A stretch of 64,000 nucleotides of DNA. Origin: Buddleja alternifolia (lineage: Eukaryota > Streptophyta > Magnoliopsida > Lamiales > Scrophulariaceae). How positions within the stretch are numbered: the stretch's first letter is position 1; each line of letters opens with the position of its first letter. The translations under genes were made by a program, and so were the position numbers. Under the pieces are notes generated by a model. The model saw only the letters and a list, made by a program, of their open reading frames with translations. It searched no databases and was not told where the DNA came from. Of the stretch, positions 11,397 to 21,926 are shown in pieces. Location: the NCBI GenBank assembly GCA_019426215.1, contig CM033404.1, positions 3,968,001 through 4,032,000 of the forward strand, in the 5' to 3' direction.

Positions 11397-14300
11397 GATC
11401 CCCTTCGTTTAAAAGGATAAGTAGGTGGACTCTTTAGAGGATTAAGGGAATCAGCTGAGGTGCTAGAAAGAGGCCCATTCCTTTCATATTTAAGCTTTTG
11501 CCAATGGCCATTTCGTAAAACAGTAAACTGGTAAAGACAAAAGAAACATATAAATTTCCATTTCGTAGAATACTTTTTATGCCCATGCATCAGGAAAGAG
11601 AATTGAACAGAACAAGACATATAATACGGGCTCCAAATTAGTTTCTAAACCTGCTTAGTGGCATTATGAACATTCATCAACTGCTTCTGAGATATATTCA
11701 TGTCAATCTGCTCCTGCTCGGAGCATTGTGCAAACCAACCCTTTGACTGGTGAAGCTGTTTCACAAATGACACTTCCAAATCATTAAGATACAAGTTGTG
11801 CTTTTCATCTGTCCATGTTGTGCAGTCAACCTGTATAAAGGAGGAAGTTACTGTTTTAACAGATAATGTTAGATTAGAGAAAACCCCGTACGGAAATTGT
11901 ATTACTGAGTAACATATTTATAGAGATATATGTAATTGGTAAACAAGAAATCCTAACTATAAATAAGAAAAGATAAATACAAGGAAACATAAAGAAACCT
12001 AAATTAACATAACTACTAGAAATATATGGAACAATATTATATTATCTAACACTCCCCCGCAGTCGAAACGTGAGAATCTTGAACGTTGAGACTGGACCAA
12101 AAATCGATAAGAAGGCGGTAGAGCGACACGCTCGAACGTGTTGGGCATGGATGTTCGAGCATCCAAGAGCGAGAAGAGGATAACGCAGGAGGCGTGGTCG
12201 GGGTGCGGCAGCGACTAAGCGTGGCGGCTAGCAGCCAAAGAGAGAAGTTGGCGGCAGCGGCAGCCATAGGAAGACAAGAAGAAGAGAAAAAGAAATGAGG
12301 AAGAAGAAGCTGGCGGCGACGGCAGCCATAGGAAGACAAGAAGAAGAGAAAACGAAATAAGGAAGAAGAAGCTAGCGGCGACGGCGACCATATAGACAAG
12401 AAGAAAAGAAAAGTAGAGAAGCGAGAAGAAATTGGCGGCGGCTAAACGAGAAAAAATAAGAAAAATCCAGATAAAGGAAAACTAAACTAGATAAGAGACG
12501 CCGGACGGGGACGGGGACGGTGACTTGAGGATGACGGCAAAAGCGAGAGATCGAGAGACCATGACTCGAAGTCATGACTCTGATATTAGATTAGAGAAAA
12601 CCTCGTAGGAACTTATATTACTGACTAACATATTTATAGAGAGATATGCAATTGGTAAACAAGAAATCATAACTATAAATAAGGAAAAAATAATACAAAA
12701 AAATATAAAGAAATCTAAATTAACATAAATACTAGAAAGATATGAAAAAATATTATATTATCTAACGGACAGAAGTAAAAAAATCATGAACAATCCGTAG
12801 CAGAAAATCCCAGCAGCAAAGGACCTAGCAAAGAAAAATCAGCTCACTTCAGAAATGATTAAAAAATGTCTAAAGTTTCCGACAACTTAGTGTGGTCATT
12901 TCAAAAATATTTAAAAGATCTCGAAAATCATATTGAACCGATTTAATTCACTCCAATTAAAGGATGCACAGCTAGCAACAACTATGTCCCGTATAGAGAA
13001 GCCTCTGCTAACATGCCTCTCTAAAGATAGTTCCACGAAATGTTCCATTTAGTTGGCATTGGATTTAAATTCGGCCTTGTTTAGTTGTTTTGGTAATTAA
13101 TTTCAACACAGCAAGTCGCGCACACACACATATTTATAAAAAAGTCGTTGATCACTAAACACAATCAGATTAAATAACAGCATCAGCATACTTTCAACGC
13201 CTCACCAAGTCATCTGGTTGTTGTTCTTCTTCCGAACAATTGACCCGTTCCTCAAATGTGCAATGCAATTCTATAGCAGAAAAGAGTGCTAATCATTACT
13301 ATGTCTCGTCTAGAAGCTTCATGATGTAGGACGAGAAGCCTAAATTTTTCAAGATGTAGAAAAATTATAACTTTTGATCCGGGTGGAGATAAGTGGTACT
13401 TTATATATGCACGCGAGACCTATTCAAGATTTATGGCATGTTCAACAACATAGTTGTTGTTAGTAATTTTCGAGTCACAATTATGTCGTTTTGGTCACTT
13501 TTGGGGCACTTTTCTATTTTTCATTTATTTTTGGACGAATTTTAGTATTATTTTATTATAGTTGAGTTCTAATCATATGGATCTAAATTATTAGAGTTAT
13601 ATTTGGTTTAGGTTAAGTTAGAAGAGTCGTATTAATTTTAAAGTTAGGTTAGAAGAGTTTCAATCCTTATAGGATTTGAAAAAGTGTTTCTATATATATA
13701 AGTTTTTAGATTGTAATTAGGATGATTATTTTCAGAATTATTAATAAAATTTTTGTTTTTGTAATTCTTTGAGTGCGCTCAAATTTTATCTTGAAGTTTG
13801 AAGACGTGTTCTTCAATTCTTTAAAAATCTATCGCTTCCGTTACGTCAAGTGGTATTCAGAGCCTCGGTGTGCCTGGGACGAGATGACCAATTACGGCAA
13901 CAGTAGCAATCGTACTGCAGACGATGATCTCAGGACGGCCCTTCGGGGAATCGTTAAATTCCAACAAGAGCAACGTGCATTCATGACTGAGATGATTAAT
14001 TCAATCAGAATGTTGAAGAGTTCAATTGTTGCTCTAGGAGTTGGCAAAAACATGAACATTAATCATGGTTGGTCTCGCGACGGAGTTGTGCCTCCGATCC
14101 AATCTATCATGGGCAGCGATCATGCAGTATTACATGGGATGTATGCTCATGCTACACCTAACAGTAATAAGGAGGTCAAAAATCATATTGTTGGTATAGT
14201 TCAACGATTGTCGTACACACCAAATCAAGAAGAAGACCCTCAAAGACATAATATTTTTCGTACTAGATGTTATGTTAATCGGGAGATTTGTGATGTGATT

Positions 14301-16211
14301 ATTGACAGTGGCAGCAACAAAAATATTGTGTCAAAATCCTTAGTTCAGAAGTTACAATTAAAGTCAGAGAAGCATCCATCACCTTACAAGATGAAAGGAA
14401 GATGGATTGTGGTGACCCAATTGTTTTGCTTCATGACTTGAATATTTCAAGAGGTACCATTATGTCTAACTTGTTCAAGTGTTGTATTCCCTAACTCGAG
14501 GACGAGTTTTTTTTTTGCGGGGGAGTTTGATGTAGGACAAGAAGCCTATATATTTCGAGATTTTCAAGACGTAGAAAAATTGTAACTTTTGATTCGGGTG
14601 GAGATAAGAGGTACTTTACATATGCACGCGAAACCTATTCAAGGTTTATGGCGTGCTCAACAATATTATGTTGTTGTTAGTAATTTTCGAGTCACAATTA
14701 TGTCGTTTTGGTCACTTTTGGGCCACTTTTCTATATTTCATTTATTTTTGGACGAATTTTAGTATTATTTTGTTATAGTTGAGTCCTAATCATATGGATC
14801 TAAATTAGTAGTAGAGTTATATTTGGTTTAGGTTAAGTTAGAAGAGTCGTATTAATTTTAAAGTTAGATTAAAAGAGTTCCAATTCTTATAGGCTTTGGA
14901 GAAGTGTTTCTATAACCATAAGCTTTTAGATTGTTATTAGAATGATTATTTTCAGAATTTTTAATAAAATCTTTGCTTTTGCAATTCTTTGAGTGCGCTC
15001 AAATTTTATTTTGAAGTTTGAAGACGTGTTCTTCAATTCTTTAAAAATCTATCGCTTCCGCTACGTCACTTCAACTATTGATTCACATTCAGCTAATACC
15101 TTAGAACTTTCTGAATCTGCAGGACTTGACATAATAATCCTAATTCTTTCTAAACTCGTCTTATTATTATTAGTAACACGCAGACAAATATCCACACAAA
15201 ATGTAAAGAATAGATTAGATTCGAAGCATAAATGATGTTCAAACGTCACCACGCATGTTTGGGACGAATTTAACATTCGTAACCACCACGCAGTTATTTC
15301 CAATTTTCCATCCACCGCAACACATTTTCATCTCACAAAATTTTCCCTACTTCATAAGCCACAATTAAACCAAATAAACTAAGTCCTCCAATCCATAAGG
15401 TAAGATAGTTCTTCTTCTCTCCTTTCAGTGTAAAACAATCCCGCACCTTACACTTTTAATAGCAGGAACGCTCACACAAAAATCTAAGAAATCGCGCTAA
15501 ATCATATAAGATCTCCTGCATAATTCAATCAACACATACTTAAAAAAACTTCACAATCAAACAAATAAACATCAGATCACGTACAATACAGCCACACATA
15601 ACTAAAGTATCGTACAGACACAAATTACAAAAGAAAAACAGAACGAACACCACATTATCCATCATAAACAAGGACGGAGCCTGGAGGGTGCGCTCGCCCC
15701 CCTCAATTTTGAAAACTTATTTTTATACCTTACAAAATTTTAAATTTTTGATATTTGAATTTTGCCCCTCAAAATCGAAAAATATAACCCTTTCTCCCTT
15801 TTTTTTTTCTTTGAGTCCCGAAACCCAAAATTCTAGCTATAACAAAAAGAGATATAAGAGTATAAAGTATATCAAAAGTTGTAATTGAATCTAATTTCTT
15901 AATATATTTTTCCCCGTAAATAGTGTACCGTACAGCGGAGCACCCATTGAATCCTTCGTCGAGTCAAAAAACCAGTGTATAAATATATCACAACAATCTC
16001 GCCCCCTCAGTAAAAATCCTGACTCCGTCCCTGATCGTAAAAAATTAATCGAAAGGTTTACCGGCGTTACTTTCTCACAGCACCGCAAAACATCCTTGCA
16101 ATTCCCAGCAGTCAAAGCTGACGCGTCCGAGTTCGACCGAGCCAACTCACCGTCGCCACCTATCCTCGCCGCCGTCGGCGGTGGAGCCTCCAATCGCCGA
16201 TTTGCTTCCAT
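11390..16211 (-). CDS. COR27-like: COR27-like cold/circadian-regulated protein, 3 exons, altered C-terminus
   Basis: Spliced minus-strand gene: exon 1 16062-16211, exon 2 11651-11830, exon 3 11390-11527 (stop at 11390-11392). All junctions are GT-AG and phase 0, giving 155 residues. Exon 1 encodes MEANRRLEAPPPTAARIGG and then ELARSNSDASALT. Exon 2 carries the family hallmark TTWTDEKHNLYLNDLEVSFV (about residues 54-73). Exon 3 carries FTVLRNGHWQKLKYERNG. In Arabidopsis, COR27/COR28 are small nuclear regulators of the clock, cold response and photomorphogenesis. The usual C-terminal end (a PWI-H-FR-like motif) is replaced by YPFKRRGSV-stop, and the stop lies inside the adjacent bZIP fragment. 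Intron 1 (11831-16061) is swollen by a TRIM, a gypsy element and an inverted-repeat element. Whether the locus is still expressed is unknown. Confidence 0.8.
11867..12767 (-). mobile_element. TRIM-like miniature LTR retrotransposon in the COR27-like intron
   Basis: Direct repeats at 11867-12051 and 12584-12767 (about 185 bp, roughly 85-90 percent alike) begin TGTTAGATTAGAG / TATTAGATTAGAG and end ATTATCTAAC. On the minus strand a primer-binding-like TATCAGAGTCATGAC follows the upstream LTR, and a polypurine tract GCGGGGGAG precedes the downstream one. The 530-bp interior (GCCGCC-rich with repeated GAAGAAGAAGCT blocks) encodes no retroviral-type protein. The size and layout are those of terminal-repeat retrotransposons in miniature, which need proteins from other elements to move. 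The flanking bases (GATAA, GACAG) do not form a perfect duplication. Confidence 0.8.
12768..13316. other. Intron 1 of the COR27-like gene, no further feature seen
   Basis: AT-rich intronic sequence between the TRIM and the gypsy element. No reading frame, terminal repeat or conserved motif was recognised. Confidence 0.5.
13322..15068 (+). mobile_element. Internally deleted Ty3/gypsy retrotransposon with both LTRs and a 5-bp duplication
   Basis: LTRs lie at 13322-13848 (527 bp) and 14528-15068 (541 bp), both TGATGTAGGAC...TACGTCA and clearly alike across their length. CTTCA flanks the element at 13317-13321 and 15069-15073. The primer-binding site TGGTATTCAGAGCC starts at 13851, 2 bases after the LTR. 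A polypurine tract GCGGGGGAG precedes the 3' LTR. Only a gag/protease remnant lies between; RT, RNase H and integrase are missing, so it depends on proteins from elsewhere. It sits inside the long first intron of the COR27-like gene, in the opposite orientation. Confidence 0.92.
13884..14441 (+). pseudogene. Gag-protease remnant of the deleted gypsy element
   Basis: Open frame of 185 codons starting MTNYGNSSNRTADDD. The N-terminal part has the glutamine-rich gag-like helix IVKFQQEQRAFMTEMINSIR. The C-terminal part is a retropepsin fold with CYVNREICDVIIDSGSNKNI, where D-S-G is the aspartic protease active-site triad, followed by VSKSLVQKLQLKSEKHPSPY. The frame stops soon after, where the rest of pol has been deleted. 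The zinc knuckle is not seen. The upstream in-frame ATG at 13773 lies within the LTR, so 13884 is the more likely start. Confidence 0.75.
15074..15670. other. Intron 1 of the COR27-like gene, no further feature seen
   Basis: AT-rich intronic sequence between the gypsy element and the small inverted-repeat element. Nothing recognisable. Confidence 0.5.
15671..16032. mobile_element. Small inverted-repeat (MITE-like) element in the COR27-like intron
   Basis: The left end AGGACGGAGCCTGGAGGG and the inverted right end (reverse complement AGGGACGGAGTCAGGA) match imperfectly; each has a run of C or G about 20 bases inside. This GGACGGAG...GGA end is common among short interspersed plant elements. 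The 360-bp interior is AT-rich and non-coding. The superfamily is not identified and no clear target duplication was seen. It lies 29 bp downstream of exon 1 on the gene strand. Confidence 0.5.
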
Positions 16212-16374
16212 ATACGAAAATATCTCTGTGCTTATCGAACCGATAAAATCTGAAAAGGAAAATAGAGAAGAAAATGAATAAAAAAACCCTTTGCAAGAGA
16301 CTTCGTTTTAGAGAGAGGAGAGAGAGACAGGGAGAAAGTGAAGTTAAGGAAGGCTCCACATTGAAACTCTTTTT

Positions 16375-16452
16375 ACACGTGTCAGTAGCAGCGGTTGAGT
16401 GCCAGGTCAGATTAGATGATAATATCTTCGGGAAATGCCAGCGAGATATTTT
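16375..16452 (-). promoter_or_regulatory. Evening element and G-box upstream of the COR27-like gene
   Basis: An exact evening element (AAAATATCT on the minus strand, 16444-16452) lies about 235 bp upstream of the start codon. A G-box/ABRE-like ACACGTGTC lies at 16375-16383. A near-match (AAAATATCA) lies just upstream at about 16473. In Arabidopsis, COR27 is a cold- and clock-controlled gene with evening elements in its promoter, so these sites match the assignment. Function here is inferred from sequence only. Confidence 0.65.
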
Positions 16453-16614
16453 CCTCTCAACACAGGCTTGATATTTTATCTTCGTTCCCACGTTTTTTGG
16501 TTCGGTGATAAGGGTGTGGGCCATGCTCCACTTTGCACTTTTGAAATATGTGTTTCGGTCTAATCCAACAATAGGCCAAGGCCCCAAATATGAATTCCAA
16601 ATTTATTTATCGAG

Positions 16615-16975
16615 CTTTAAAAATGATATTTGTGAAAAGATGATGTCACTCTTGAAATCGATAATCGAGAAGCTCTCTTGCACGTTATGGGTGCTTCATT
16701 TTCGCATCACACTTTGATCTGATTGAGAATATTTGCAACATGTTGAGCTTATCTTGGGTGGTGACCTTTCGACATGTGTGGCTTGGGACGAATCAATTTT
16801 GATAATATTTGGGATGTACCAAAATTTGGAGAATTTGTCGAGACTGAATCCTCAAATTAGCGAGGATATAGAATGTAAAAAAGCGGGCGCTACTTGGACC
16901 CGTACGTTGACTACTTACTCAAATTTGTCGGGCTAGTTCACTAAGGTAGCACCTTTCTTTTGGAATTTAAAATAA
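16615..16975 (+). pseudogene. LINE 3' end: decayed RNase H-like domain
   Basis: Pieces in different frames match the RNase H end at 30662-31279. VTLEIDNREALLHVMGASFS corresponds to VEVESDCWEAVDSITMGSQS, and WVVTFRHVW corresponds to WQVSISHIW. AGATWTRTLTTYSNLSG-stop corresponds to AGITWTRYVTLNSGLSS-stop. Several stops and shifts are present. The DNA after the stop (AGCACC..TTTCTTTTGGAA then an A-rich tract) also resembles the 3' end of that copy. It is an old LINE tail near the COR27-like promoter. Confidence 0.7.
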
Positions 16976-18058
16976 AAAATAAAATTGGGTTTGATTTGAG
17001 TATTAATTAATTTGTCCACTCATAATTTGATATTTTTATAAATACTTTACATTTTTTACTAATTCAGTCGAACTCGAATCGGGTCTCAAATCTTATTTGA
17101 TAATTACGTTAAGCTATTTGAGATCAAACAAGATTTTATAGAGTTGTCGATTTATTTTCCATCCATGTACATAAAAGAGTATTATTACATTTGTCTCATG
17201 ATACGTCACTTTTTTTGGAGTCACATCATAATTATAACTCAATTTTAAACTATTAATTATAATCCAGTCTCAACATAATTAATTTAGATTCCACCCTATT
17301 TGATATGGACAAAAAGCTTGTATACTTTTTTCATACAATACAACAAATTAATCTCTACCAAATCTTGATATTTTTTCTCATAACTTGATATTTTTTTCTC
17401 CTATAACTTCATCATGTGAATCTGGAATTCTTAATTTGAACAAGATCTTTCTAGTTTCATGATGTAGTGACAAAGTAATCCTTGAGACAAACTAGAACAA
17501 TTTATTTGTGTTGCTTTTACATTTAAAGCTCATGTTACTATGGCTAAAATTCATTACCCATGCATGGTCCCAATTTTCAGATGTTGTATGGTTCCCCTTA
17601 AAGATTTTATTTTCAGCCATGATGTTGATTTTTATTGTTCAATATTTCAATTCGTTACAAGTGTGTTTGGAGCAAATGTAATTGCCCCAATTTATTTTAT
17701 GTTTACATCCATTAAATATTTGCTGGGTAGTTGGATCTTAGATATATAACAATTGACAATAAACGCTAATTTTACTGAAATTTATTGATTACAAAATAAT
17801 TGAACACACGGCAGTAAATTAAACATCTGGTACATGTCCACATATATAGCATGTACGAAAAATTTAATTACCCCTTATATTTAGAAGCGTTTCGACTTTT
17901 AAGCTACTTTTCATGGATTTCATCTGAATGTCCTAAATCTTTACAATTATACATTCATTATTGTGGTAAATTTTGCTTTTGCTTGTCCCAGTTCCCAGTT
18001 CCCAGTTCTCACTTTCCATAGGCACCAATTGTCGACCAAAAAAGCTTTTCTTCATATA
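16976..18058. other. Intergenic, nothing recognised
   Basis: AT-rich sequence without a convincing gene. A short open frame at 17540-17749 has no recognisable domain. Confidence 0.5.
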
Positions 18059-19886
18059 TGTTAGAATAGTGCCCATGCGAGCCAATCCTAAATAGGTTTT
18101 TTTTTTATCTATTCTTCTAATAAATAATTTTGTTTTACATTATATTAATAAGAGGCATTTCTTCATCTTATGTTTATATTGTTATAACTGTATGATGAAA
18201 TCCCTATAATTCACACATAGCTATGGGGCTTGATATCTCATTGGATGGATATCATAAAACAAGTCTCTAAGGCTGTGATTTCTAAATACTGTTTAAGTCA
18301 TAAAATTGCCAAGATGGGACATTGATAATTCGGATAGACTTGCGCCTATGATGCACACTCTTAATTACAGAATGTCTCGTTTTATAGACATTAGTGTAAT
18401 TGACATAAATGCACATACGCGGGTGCTTGTTGAGAACAAGTTCACTGATTACCCTGTGAAACTTCTTAAATTGGAATTATTTCTATATATGTCAAATTAG
18501 GATTTTCTTAATCATGATATTGCAAGATTAATTCTTTGACTTGAGTCATCATAGTAATCTTGTATATTGACTCACTGCACTTTGACTCCTGTGTCAGTTC
18601 TTTTACAAGAACACATATGGACTGGTGGTTGGGTGCAGTGACTCGTATATAGAGGTTGGTGTTGACAACAAAGGATCCATCACTTGTCTAGATGAACAAG
18701 TGATTTTCCTATAATATTCAAAGTGGTTAGACTGAGTTAGTCCTTGGCCAAGACAAGTAAATAATTAATTAAGAAATGAGTTTCTTGAATTAATTAATCG
18801 CTAGTTAAACACACTTGAATTATTAAGATTGAATTTACAAGGATCTCAACCAATAAGATTCCTCGATCCCTAACTCAATTGAAAAATTTGTTGATGGAAG
18901 AATCTCACTTGCATGGAATGCGCCATTGGAAAGGTTCACTTTGAATCTCTTACATCTAGGTCTTCAAGATAAGTAGCTAGAAACTTTTCTTTGATTTATG
19001 GGTATCTTATATTTAATGGAGATTAAATAATAAGATGGTTAATTAAAAGTGTTTAATTAATCGTGACAATTTAATTGCGCAAATTAAATCATAAAGGTTA
19101 TGAACCCACTACTAGTATGTTGGAGAACCTAAATGGTCACACACAATACTCGGACAAATCTATTTCTTAACTAATGGAATTCAATTCAAAGTAATTGAAT
19201 TAATATATTAATTAATTAAGACTTTTATTTATTTAAGTGTTGGATAAATGAATTAATTAAGTTGACAAAATCAATTTAATTAAGCTTAAGTTTAGAAAAC
19301 ATTTACAATTGGAAGTGAATTTTAATTAATCTCGTATGGCAGATTAATTATTAAAGGCTTATTTTATAGCATTGGGCGAAAATTTGGTGGAAGAAAAATA
19401 ACTAAATGAGTTTAATTAATCTTTTCTAGAAGGAAATAAGATTTCTTAGAGAGAAAGAAAACTAACTAAAATAGAAGAGTTCTATTTGGGAATTAATTAG
19501 TCTTCTATTCCTACATGAAAAAGATTTAATGTAAAAGAGTTTTACATGAAAAAAATTGCAAGAACCTAGTTCTATAAATAGGACTAGTAGGGATTGAAAA
19601 ATCTAATGACTTTTGAAGCCAAAATTTTCGTTCCTCTTGCATAGAAAATCGTTTCTCTCTCTCTTTCATATAGTGTTTTTGAGTTTTTAATTATTCATTA
19701 AAAATCTTCAATTCAAGAATTCTTCCAAAATACTTAGAGAAATAATTTTTTGTTTTCACTTTAATCTCATACACTATTCCTTAGAGTTAGAATAAATGTT
19801 TATAGATCAACCTAGCTAAATATTACAGACGAGTGGATATCCGAGGTGTGGATCAACTTTAGAGCAGAAACACCCTAGTTCTAACA
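18059..19886 (+). mobile_element. Long solo-type LTR (copia-like)
   Basis: Starts TGTTAGAATAGTGCCC and ends CTAGTTCTAACA (TG...CA with inverted ends); 1828 bp. A TATA box (CTATAAATAGG, about 19574) lies about 310 bp before the end, as in LTR promoters, and supports plus orientation. No primer-binding site, coding region or second LTR follows. Instead a minus-strand copia pol fragment begins at once. No 5-bp duplication was seen (ATATA on the left, GGTGC on the right). It could be a solo LTR or one that has lost a flank. Confidence 0.65.
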
Positions 19887-20190
19887 GGTGCTTCAACGTC
19901 TCCAATTACTAGCTCTAGTGGATGATCTCTAAGCCATTTGCGGTCTGGTTGGAACGGGTTGAGAGACTCTTGGTTGTCAATCGCTTGACCCTCATTTGTC
20001 TCTTGCGCAGTCGCTGCGTCATTCACAATTCCAATTTGCTCTTGATGATCATTTTCTTCATGATCATCAGCAATTCTGACAGTATCTCTGAAATGAATCG
20101 AGAATCGGGGCAAGGGTGAATTTTGGTGGAGGAATTCGCAATCTTCATCAAAAAAAAAGAAGGAGATGGTTGATTCAAGCAACAAGTAGC
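19887..20190 (-). pseudogene. Copia polyprotein fragment (linker between integrase and reverse transcriptase)
   Basis: The minus-strand frame ends FQPDRKWLRDHPLELVIGD, then VEAPVRTR, a typical copia pol segment just before the RT domain, preceded by an acidic Q/E/N-rich linker. The frame is cut at 19886 by the LTR, and no continuation was found beyond it. Upstream of about 20190 the sequence is no longer recognisable. Confidence 0.65.
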
Positions 20191-20825
20191 AAGCTAGGGA
20201 GCTTACGTTAAGGAAGAAGAAACTCTTCGATTTTTACGAGGAATCGAATAAGGTAAAAAAAATTTTATTTAAATTTTAAATAACTAGTGTAGAGATGCGC
20301 AAGCCTATGATACATGATAAACTCGTAGAATTAATAAACTCACATGTTTAAATCCTAAAAATTAAAATTTTAATTTTTTGCTGTGCTTAGTTGGATTATA
20401 TGAATATTTCCCAACAATATGATGGGCAAGTATAAAAATGAAAAGGGAAACCCCATAAATAAGCAACAATTTTGTTTTGGGTCAAATAAATTGCTCCACA
20501 AGGCACATTCATCGACAAATCAGCTTTAAAATAGTATATGCAGCTCAGCATCTATTAGATATTTTTGGTCTCAAGTAAATTAATTGTCCATAAGCTCCAA
20601 TCAATTATTAAATAGTGTCACTTGTGATGATTTTTCTTTATTTTAATGATATAGATAATATTATTATTATAGACATATAATAAGCAAGTTGTGTGGTCGG
20701 TCAATGGAGGAAAATATCTTGGACTGAATTTATTGGGATTGTTTGCTTAGGACAATTTTTATTGGATCGATTATAATTACAGATAAGGTAAGGGCCAGTG
20801 ATAAAGACCATTCAATCTATTTTAG
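20191..20825. other. Intergenic, nothing recognised
   Basis: AT-rich sequence without a recognisable gene or repeat structure. Confidence 0.45.
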
Positions 20826-20843
20826 GGTGCCTTCGGCCAGGTG

Positions 20844-21908
20844 TTTTTTTTTTTTTAAGAGAAACGGTAAATATATATTAGGCTATGTCGGTCACAATTA
20901 AACTCAAAACAACATCGGTTACAAACAAATGAGCACCACGTGCTAAACAACGAACAACACAAAAACTAGTTCTAAACGAGACAGACAACAACTGAAAATA
21001 AAAAACGAAAGAACCGACAGAAGACATGTCTTCTGATGGTGAATTAATTTTTTGAAGGAGGGAAAGGCAATCACCCTCGAGACCCACATAATTCCAACTT
21101 TGCAGATTCAACGTAGTAAGCCCATCTACACGCGCCAATGCCCGGGCAACAATCCCCACTCCAACACCTTTCGGGTTAGGAAAAAAGGCTCCATCAAAGA
21201 TAATTTTCACCCACCCAATTGCTGGCGGAGACCAATACATGCAAGTTGTATCAATAATAGGTAGTCTTGGAACGGCCAAAAACTTGGCACCAACGAAGAA
21301 GCACCTTTGGCAAAAACCAAGACTCAAATGCCTCAAACAAACCGAAAAGGAAAAAATGACACAAACAAATAAAAAACAGAAATTAGAAAGTCGCAAAAAA
21401 CACCACAATAGAGACATATTAAAAAGATGTGGTGAGTCCAAAATCCGACTCAAGAGTTGACCAAGCTCTCGATCAATACGTCTCCTTTCAGTCTCAGTCA
21501 AGAGGTGGTTTCCATGGTGGAGGGAGCTCAGATCCGACCATAAAGAACTCAGATCCGGCCATAAAAATGTCGGATCTATCCTTTGGTTCACCCAAAAATT
21601 CCATGACAGTGGAGGTCGGCTCGATCTGACCTCGGCTGAAAGTGATGACAAGTGCAGCAGTAGACGACGAAGGCATGGTCGCAGCGTGGCGGAGAAGAGC
21701 CGGTACTGCAAGGATGAGGGGAGATGGCGCAGTGGAGGTGGTGGAGAGATGAGATGGCGCGGTGGAGGAGGCGGTGGAAATGGTGGAGAAGACGGTGGAG
21801 GTGGTGGAAAAAACTCTCAAGAAGAGAGAGAGAGAGAAAAAAACTCTCAAGACAAGAGAGAGAAGGCAATAGAGGAGGTGATGATTTGCAGAAAGTGGAG
21901 GTGGTGGA
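20844..21908 (-). mobile_element. 5'-truncated LINE with 18-bp target-site duplication
   Basis: Flanked by GGTGCCTTCGGCCAGGTG (20826-20843) and GGTGCCTTCGGCCACGTG (21909-21926), which differ at one base. A T-tract at 20844-20856 is the poly(A) tail of a minus-strand insertion. The body encodes the end of an RNase H-like domain near the tail, as in plant LINEs. The 5' portion (about 21480-21900) is low-complexity GGTGGAGG and GAGA sequence, so that part may be rearranged or may be captured DNA. Confidence 0.85.
20878..21711 (-). pseudogene. LINE open frame with RNase H-like (RVT_3) C-terminus
   Basis: Open for 277 codons. Residues from about 160 match the RVT_3 family: WSPPAIGWVKIIFDGAFFPN, then GVGVGIVARALARV, and NYVGLEGDCLSLLQKINSPS. 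The first catalytic Asp (FDGA) and the later Asp (EGDC) are visible, but the C-terminal third is poorly conserved. The first 150 residues are low-complexity and probably not a real domain. The frame ends about 20 bp before the poly(A) tail. It is a LINE fragment, not a host gene. Confidence 0.6.
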
Positions 21909-21926
21909 GGTGCCTTCGGCCACGTG

